From the NCBI GenBank assembly GCA_902796595.1, contig CADBPM010000080.1, forward strand, positions 1-36,186: a stretch of DNA of 36,186 bases, written 5' to 3'. The position numbers were made by a program, and so were the translations under genes. Position 1 is the first letter of the stretch; every line of letters begins with the position of its first letter. The DNA comes from an uncultured Lachnospiraceae bacterium. GTDB taxonomy: Bacteria > Bacillota > Clostridia > Lachnospirales > Lachnospiraceae. The notes under the pieces are model-generated. The model ran no database searches, was not told where the DNA came from, and saw only the letters and a list, made by a program, of their open reading frames with translations. Shown piece by piece: positions 32,110 through 36,186 of the stretch.

Positions 32110-33832
32110 AGTGCGCATTTCCCAGGTTGAAATGCTTAAAAGGAGAAAGTGGTTCATAGCTTTATTAGCGCTGGTTTTGTTTATGCTGTATGTTTTTGCG
32201 ATCGTCCTATCGAGTTTTGAAACAAGGGCTGAATCGGCGCACTATTTTAGCTCTCTTTTTTCAATTGAGGATCCGGTATTGCTTGTAATAGCGACTGCGG
32301 CGGGAACTGGTGCTGCTTTTGATGGATTTGCATTTTTGCATAAAAAAGATCAGGTTGATTTTTATGAAAGCAAACCTTATACCAGAAAACACAGATTTAT
32401 AAGCATAACTGTGAACAGTCTTGCTATTTTCGTGGTTCTTATTGTAGCCTTTTCTCTTATAGGATTTGTCATTGCATCTGCAAAAAGTGGTCAGTGCCTG
32501 AGTTTTGTAAATTGTCTTATTAAACCATGGCTTATAATGACAGCAGTGTTTTTTTCCTGCTTTTCAATTTCTGCGCTTGCCATGCTTCTTACAGGAAATA
32601 CCTTTGTTGCAGGGCTTGCTGTGATGGTATTTTATTTTGCAGAATCTTTTATAAGAGTATTGAACAGAGAATTTGCAGGAGAATTGATAAGAACGAAAAG
32701 CTTAAATATGCCGAGACTCCCATATCTTGTTTTTCCTCCTATCGTTGTCTGGGACCACGTGAAACGAAATTCAGGGCTTTTGATAACTTTGTTTCATTGT
32801 CTTATTATTGGAGTATTGGCGCTCGTTCTTGCTTTTATAGTTTATAAGGTAAGGAGAAGCGAGTCGGCAGGGGAGTCTGTTGTATTTCAACCTGTAAGAC
32901 ACATTGCCAAGATTTTTGTTTGTTTAAATATTGCACTTGCTTTTGCTCTTATCGGTTATGAAATGAACGGACCTTTCAACAGCATTATCATGTGTTTTGT
33001 GCTTGGAGCTATTTCCTGCGCTGCAATGGAGTGTATTTACAGCTTCGATGTAAGAGCGTGGAAGAAGAATCTTATTGAGGATGTATGTATATGTGTGGTT
33101 GCCTTTGCAATTTTTGGTGGAACTGAGGTTTACGCAAGAAATTATGATGCATGGCTTCCAGCTGCAAATGAAGTTGAGAGTTCGGCAGTAGTTACGTATT
33201 ATTTGCATTATATAAGGGATGACGGGGTAGATTATCCGTATAATGAAGATTATTACAGAGATACCATGAAGCTTAAGGATACTGAAGATGTGCTTAACCT
33301 TGCAAGAGCTGGTATAAAGGCACTTGATAATGATGGTTATTATTCATCGGAAAGCATTGAGATAATTTTCAGGCTGAAAAATGGCAAGGAGGTTACCAGA
33401 AAGTATATTGTGCCAGAGGAAGATTTCAAAAAATATTTTGAGCCGATAAGCAATACGGCGGAGTTCAAGAAGAGTTTCTTCCAGATAGCGGGGGATGGTA
33501 TACTTGATAAAAAGACTGATAAATTTGTGATTTTTTATAGTAACAGTAATGGTGCGATGTCTGCAGATGCCGAAAAGATATATCCTGAATTAAAGGATGC
33601 ATATATGAAGGATCTTGAGGGCTGGGATTACGATTTTGCGTCAAAAACCATGCAGGTAGGAAAATTTGTAATAAAGAGTAAAAAAATAAAGATCGATCCG
33701 GAAAGTCCTATTTATGAAACGGGATTTCCTGTATATGCAAAGTTTACTAATACGCTGGAAGTTCTTAAGAAATATGGTATTTTTCTTGATGCAAATGAGG
33801 AAGAAGGACCTTTTTATAAGTATTCATTTTAA
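32081..33832 (+). CDS. ABC transporter permease with a large extracytoplasmic C-terminal domain
   Basis: The ATG at 32081 follows CGGAGG with 9-nt spacing and lies within the last 29 bp of the ATPase gene; an earlier in-frame start is unsupported. The 583-residue protein has hydrophobic helices from about 25 to 380, with an ABC-2 permease-like pattern, and a water-soluble C-terminal domain of about 200 residues (about 385-583) that contains no membrane segment. Acidic, tyrosine-rich motifs such as DDGVDYPYNEDYYRD occur in it. I recognise no enzyme motif there. It may sense or bind a cell-surface ligand, but this is speculative. The operon ends here at a long hairpin. Confidence 0.8.
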   Translation: MTSENLYLGKVRISQVEMLKRRKWFIALLALVLFMLYVFAIVLSSFETRAESAHYFSSLFSIEDPVLLVIATAAGTGAAFDGFAFLHKKDQVDFYESKPYTRKHRFISITVNSLAIFVVLIVAFSLIGFVIASAKSGQCLSFVNCLIKPWLIMTAVFFSCFSISALAMLLTGNTFVAGLAVMVFYFAESFIRVLNREFAGELIRTKSLNMPRLPYLVFPPIVVWDHVKRNSGLLITLFHCLIIGVLALVLAFIVYKVRRSESAGESVVFQPVRHIAKIFVCLNIALAFALIGYEMNGPFNSIIMCFVLGAISCAAMECIYSFDVRAWKKNLIEDVCICVVAFAIFGGTEVYARNYDAWLPAANEVESSAVVTYYLHYIRDDGVDYPYNEDYYRDTMKLKDTEDVLNLARAGIKALDNDGYYSSESIEIIFRLKNGKEVTRKYIVPEEDFKKYFEPISNTAEFKKSFFQIAGDGILDKKTDKFVIFYSNSNGAMSADAEKIYPELKDAYMKDLEGWDYDFASKTMQVGKFVIKSKKIKIDPESPIYETGFPVYAKFTNTLEVLKKYGIFLDANEEEGPFYKYSF

Positions 33833-34047
33833 TTTATAGTAAACGAAGAAAATAATTGAGGATAGAGCTTGCTCTATCCTCAATTATTTCGTTTACGATA
33901 AGAAGAACAAGAATAAAGAGTTGTGCAAAATATTGTGCGGCTCTTTTTTTATTTCGTTTACGATAATTTGTGGAGAATTTTTGACACTTATGTTAAAATG
34001 GCTTAAGTGATATATCGTAAACGAAATTGCTTATTTCTTTTACGATA
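33832..34047. repeat. Cluster of five 15-bp motifs, including a long hairpin
   Basis: The motif ATTTCGTTTACGATA or its reverse complement occurs at 33835-33849 (diverged, inverted), 33886-33900 (exact), 33951-33965 (exact), 34013-34027 (exact, inverted) and 34033-34047 (one mismatch). The first two copies close a near-perfect hairpin of about 27 bp with GGATAGAG/CTCTATCC at its centre, which may terminate the ABC operon. The last copy supplies TTTACG, the -35 candidate of the mgtC-family gene. The intervening sequence is otherwise AT-rich. Confidence 0.75.
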
Positions 34048-34067
34048 GTGGTGTATTTTGCTATAAT
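34039..34067 (+). promoter_or_regulatory. Promoter of the MgtC-family gene
   Basis: TTTACG (34039-34044, inside a repeat motif) and a perfect TATAAT (34062-34067) are 17 bp apart, which would give a very short leader before the ATG at 34084. Another TTGACA at 33981 lacks a good -10 partner. Confidence 0.55.
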
Positions 34068-34083
34068 TTTTCAGGGGGAGCTT

Positions 34084-34785
34084 ATGAAAGTATGGGAAAG
34101 TTTTATTGATATATCGCATGGCTGGGGAGTAGGAACTTTCATCTTAAGGTTTGTAGTGGCAATACTTGTCGGAACAATGATAGGCATAGACAGAGAAAGA
34201 AAAAATCGTGGGGCTGGTGTAAAGACACATGTTATTGTATGTCTTGGTTCAGCTCTTGCCATGATGACAAGTCAGTATGTTGCAGTTAATTTTCCTTATG
34301 TAAAGAATGATATGACGAGAATCGGGGCGCAGGTAATAAGTGGTGTGGGTTTCCTTGGAGTTGGAACGATCATGGTTACCGGTAAAAATCAAGTTAGAGG
34401 CTTAACTACAGCAGCCGGACTTTGGGCATGTGCTTCTGTAGGGCTTGCAATCGGAATCGGATTTGTGGAAGGCGGCATAATCGCAACTCTTATGATCATG
34501 TTTACGCTTAAAGTATTGAATTATGTTGATCGGACTATCTATAATCATGCAAGATATTTTGATCTTTATATTGAATTTTCGGGAAATGAAGGGCTTATCT
34601 GTTTCAGAAAAGATCTTGCAGGCTTGGGAGTGAAGTGTCATAATTTTATCCCTTCAAAAAAAGCGATAAGAGAAAATGTGTATACTGCAACGGTTACAAT
34701 AGAATTGCCGGATATAAAGGGAAGGGAAGAAATGCTTGAGAAGATAGAGAGCTTTGAGTATATTCAGTATATGGAAGAATTATAA
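34084..34785 (+). CDS. MgtC/SapB-family membrane protein
   Basis: The ATG at 34084 follows AGGGGGAG. The 233-residue protein has five hydrophobic segments of the MgtC core. LVGTMIGIDRERKNRGAGVK (about 32-51) gives the conserved GIDRE, followed by THVIVCLGSALAMM, IGAQVISGVGFLGVGTIM (about 80-97) and RGLTTAAGLWACASVGLAIG (about 105-124). A C-terminal cytoplasmic domain (about 155-230) is of ACT-like or MgtC C-terminal type. MgtC proteins influence magnesium homeostasis and F-ATPase in some pathogens; the exact role in this anaerobe is unknown. It is monocistronic, with a terminator 15 bp after the stop. Confidence 0.9.
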   Translation: MKVWESFIDISHGWGVGTFILRFVVAILVGTMIGIDRERKNRGAGVKTHVIVCLGSALAMMTSQYVAVNFPYVKNDMTRIGAQVISGVGFLGVGTIMVTGKNQVRGLTTAAGLWACASVGLAIGIGFVEGGIIATLMIMFTLKVLNYVDRTIYNHARYFDLYIEFSGNEGLICFRKDLAGLGVKCHNFIPSKKAIRENVYTATVTIELPDIKGREEMLEKIESFEYIQYMEEL

Positions 34786-34800
34786 AAGAATGCTTATGAA

Positions 34801-34837
34801 AATACCCCAGACATTAATGGTGTCTGGGGTGTTTTTG
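34801..34837. terminator. Bidirectional terminator between mgtC-family and DUF6465 genes
   Basis: ACCCCAGACA (34804-34813) and TGTCTGGGGT (34821-34830) pair perfectly around TTAATGG, with a T run after the second arm. The genes converge here. Confidence 0.9.
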
Positions 34838-35266
34838 TCAGATATCGATAGCTTCACTGTTTGGCTTGCCATTTACAACAAAGTATGCTTTCTGCTCTTC
34901 GGCGTTTATATAAACCTGAAGAGAATGGATAGAACCTACGTTGTGTCCCTGTGCCTTGTAGGCAGCCTGAACTTTTTCAACTATATCCTTTGTGAAATAT
35001 TCGTTGCCGTTGCTCTGGAAATATACTTCTTCTTTATAGTCAGCTTTCATCCTCACAGGAGTATTTGTTTTTCTTACTGTCTTTGGGGCGTTAGGATCGG
35101 CCTTTTTTCTGCCTCTTCTGCCTGGCTTCTTAGGCTCAACCTTTTCAACAGCAGTCTCCTCAACGGTTACTGCTTCAACAGGAGTTTCTGCTTTTTCAAC
35201 AGCTACTTCGTTGCTTGTGACATTCTGTTCTTCAATTTTTTTGAAATTCTTCTTTTTTCTTGGCAT
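34838..35266 (-). CDS. DUF6465-family protein
   Basis: The 142-residue protein has a basic and acidic low-complexity N-terminal half with a Lys/Arg-rich stretch PKKPGRRGRKKADPNAP (about 46-62), which resembles AT-hook-like DNA contacts. A folded C-terminal domain (about 70-142) has VYFQSNGNEYFTKDIVEKVQ and SLQVYINAEEQKAYFVVN. This is the architecture of the DUF6465 proteins common in Lachnospiraceae, whose function is unknown. AGGAG precedes the ATG on the minus strand, and TTGAAA-17-TAATAT (35336-35308, minus) is a good promoter. Confidence 0.85.
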   Translation of the reverse strand: MPRKKKNFKKIEEQNVTSNEVAVEKAETPVEAVTVEETAVEKVEPKKPGRRGRKKADPNAPKTVRKTNTPVRMKADYKEEVYFQSNGNEYFTKDIVEKVQAAYKAQGHNVGSIHSLQVYINAEEQKAYFVVNGKPNSEAIDI

Positions 35267-35307
35267 TAGATTTCTCCTGAATCAATTAAACTTTTTTTTC
35301 TTCTACA

Positions 35308-35336
35308 ATATTACAATTCTTTTCATAAATTTTCAA
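35308..35336 (-). promoter_or_regulatory. Promoter of the DUF6465 gene
   Basis: On the minus strand TTGAAA (35336-35331) and TAATAT (35313-35308) are 17 bp apart. Confidence 0.7.
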
Positions 35337-35365
35337 GTGCTAAAAATAAATAAAGCAAAAATTTA

Positions 35366-35394
35366 TTGACTTTTATTGATTTTATTTATAAACT
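35366..35394 (+). promoter_or_regulatory. Promoter of the SprT-like gene
   Basis: TTGACT (35366-35371) and TAAACT (35389-35394) are 17 bp apart, predicting a leader of about 109 nt. Confidence 0.65.
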
Positions 35395-35413
35395 GCATAG
35401 AAAGTAAGTGTGT

Positions 35414-35496
35414 GATGCCGAAAATAAGTCTGTAAAGGATTATAGATCTTGCCGGTGTTGATGCAGACGCGAGACCGGCATCGTATTTTGTCTGCG
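35414..35496 (+). promoter_or_regulatory. Leader with mutually exclusive hairpins upstream of the SprT-like gene
   Basis: GATGCCG 35414-35420 and GTCTG 35428-35432 are complementary to CGGCATC 35476-35482 and CAGAC 35464-35468. The same right-hand segments can instead pair locally: GCCGGT 35451-35456 with ACCGGC 35474-35479, and GCAGAC 35463-35468 with GTCTGC 35490-35495. This is the pattern of a switching leader, but no known riboswitch core is recognised. Confidence 0.4.
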
Positions 35497-35509
35497 ATAA
35501 GGGATAAAA

Positions 35510-36040
35510 ATGTCAGAGCAGTTTTTGTGGCAGGGATTATTATTGAAGGAAGTGTCAGAGTGGTCGGAAAAAATAAAAGAAATCGGAATACCTGTTGGCA
35601 ATGTACGGGATATTTCTATAAATAAACGGGCAAGAAAAAGATGGGGTCAGTGCGTTAAAATGCCTGATGGCACATTTTCACTGAATTTTTCTGAAAGACT
35701 TTTTCACAAAGATGTTCCTGAATCGGCAAGAGCAAGTGTTATCTGCCATGAGCTTTTGCATACAGCAAAGGGATGTATAGGTCATGGCTGCAGGTGGAAA
35801 GGCTATGCTTATCTGGTGCGGAAAAAATACGGAGTGATTATAAAAACAACAGTTTCCGCTGAAGAACTTGGTGTACCTTGGAAATATATGAATAAAGATC
35901 CTAAAAAATACAGATATAAAATTATCTGTGAAAAATGTGGCGCAATTATTTACAGGGAGAGAATAAGTGCACTTGTTAAGTATCCGGAAAGATATATCCA
36001 TACGGGCTGTGGCGGGCATTTTAAGCGTATTGAAGGCTAA
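35510..36040 (+). CDS. SprT-like zinc metalloprotein
   Basis: The 176-residue protein has ASVICHELLHTAKGC with HELLH at about residues 85-89, the HExxH zinc site of SprT-like domains, and a third histidine candidate in GHGCRWKGYAY. A C-terminal zinc ribbon follows with ICEKCGAIIYRER and HTGCGGHFKRI (about 140-175). SprT-like domains are related to Spartan, the DNA-protein crosslink protease, but the bacterial proteins are poorly characterised. The start is the ATG with AAGGG upstream. It has its own promoter and a structured leader. Confidence 0.85.
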   Translation: MSEQFLWQGLLLKEVSEWSEKIKEIGIPVGNVRDISINKRARKRWGQCVKMPDGTFSLNFSERLFHKDVPESARASVICHELLHTAKGCIGHGCRWKGYAYLVRKKYGVIIKTTVSAEELGVPWKYMNKDPKKYRYKIICEKCGAIIYRERISALVKYPERYIHTGCGGHFKRIEG

Positions 36041-36070
36041 AAAATGTAGGTGAAATAGAAAGTATGAATC

Positions 36071-36099
36071 TTGAAGGAAACATGTTCACGGGATATAAT
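36071..36099 (+). promoter_or_regulatory. Promoter for the gene at the window's right edge
   Basis: TTGAAG (36071-36076) and a perfect TATAAT (36094-36099) are 17 bp apart. Confidence 0.7.
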
Positions 36100-36138
36100 T
36101 GAAATGTTCGAATAATTGAGAATGTTGTGGAGGAATTT

Positions 36139-36171
36139 ATGAAGATGCGTAGAGAGGTGTATAATGGCTAA
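36139..36171 (+). CDS. Possible 10-residue leader ORF
   Basis: ATG at 36139 follows GGAGGAATTT, a strong ribosome site, and encodes MKMRREVYNG before a TAA that overlaps the next start region by 8 bp. It may be a translated leader coupled to the next gene, or the strong site may be accidental. Confidence 0.3.
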   Translation: MKMRREVYNG

Positions 36172-36186
36172 TATACCTAATATAAG
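36164..36186 (+). CDS. 5' end of an unidentified gene (cut by window edge)
   Basis: ATG at 36164 follows GAGAGG and opens MANIPNI before the window ends. Too little is visible for a family call. Confidence 0.4.

Noticed and set aside
34754..35269. Plus-strand aromatic-rich ORF opposite DUF6465
   Set aside because: It runs through the bidirectional terminator and has biased residues typical of an antisense frame; the minus-strand gene has a proper promoter, ribosome site and family match.

Overview
The window is AT-rich DNA from an anaerobic, fibre-degrading Firmicute, most likely the Lachnospiraceae (Butyrivibrio / Pseudobutyrivibrio type). This rests on gene content (GH43 xylosidase-type enzyme, L-rhamnose catabolism, DUF6465, DUF2325, several chemoreceptors), strong AGGAGG-type ribosome binding sites, TTGACA/TATAAT promoters with 17-bp spacers, and many Rho-independent terminators. 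The species is an inference. No rRNA or tRNA gene, insertion sequence, phage gene or CRISPR array was seen.

Layout. 1-2830: a partition locus. At least ten copies (array cut by the window edge) of a 17-bp palindrome TGGTTCA-NNN-TGAACCA at 35/36-bp intervals, a hairpin terminator, then an operon of a 60-aa ribbon-helix-helix protein, a ParA ATPase and a ParB-type protein. This suggests a replicon's partition region, perhaps of a chromid or megaplasmid, but no replication initiator is visible. 2970-7353: a large secreted Ig-like protein, a compact unexplained RNA-like element, and an sCache chemoreceptor. 7390-9050 (minus): an FMN riboswitch controlling RibU and a creatininase-family hydrolase. 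9231-11434: an amino-acid permease and a TVP38-type membrane protein. 11671-16172: a secreted protein, then a run of SpoU methyltransferase, HD phosphohydrolase, small GNAT and an ankyrin-GH43 fusion. 16317-20914: an AraC regulator divergent from rhaB-rhaA-rhaD.

20953-22511 (minus): a 43-aa single-pass membrane protein, a DUF1294-alpha/beta-hydrolase fusion, and a DUF2325 protein. The first and last share GTTAG-N6-CTAAC operators over their promoters, which look like sites for a DtxR-type metal-responsive repressor. 22688-27169: pyridoxal kinase, a dCache chemoreceptor (minus) and an aspartate/alanine-exchanger-like transporter lacking the usual RCK domains. 27352-30619: FIST-GGDEF diguanylate cyclase, cell-wall amidase, glutathione peroxidase. 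30855-33832: a GntR(YtrA)-ABC ATPase-permease operon. 33835-34047: five copies of a 15-bp motif ahead of an MgtC-family gene. 34838-36186: DUF6465 (minus), a SprT-like metalloprotein behind a leader with competing hairpins, and the start of another gene at the edge.

The most interesting parts are the three-protein partition locus with its parS-like array, the riboflavin-linked creatininase homologue, the ankyrin-GH43 fusion, the probable metal regulon with a tiny membrane protein, and several structured or repeated non-coding elements.
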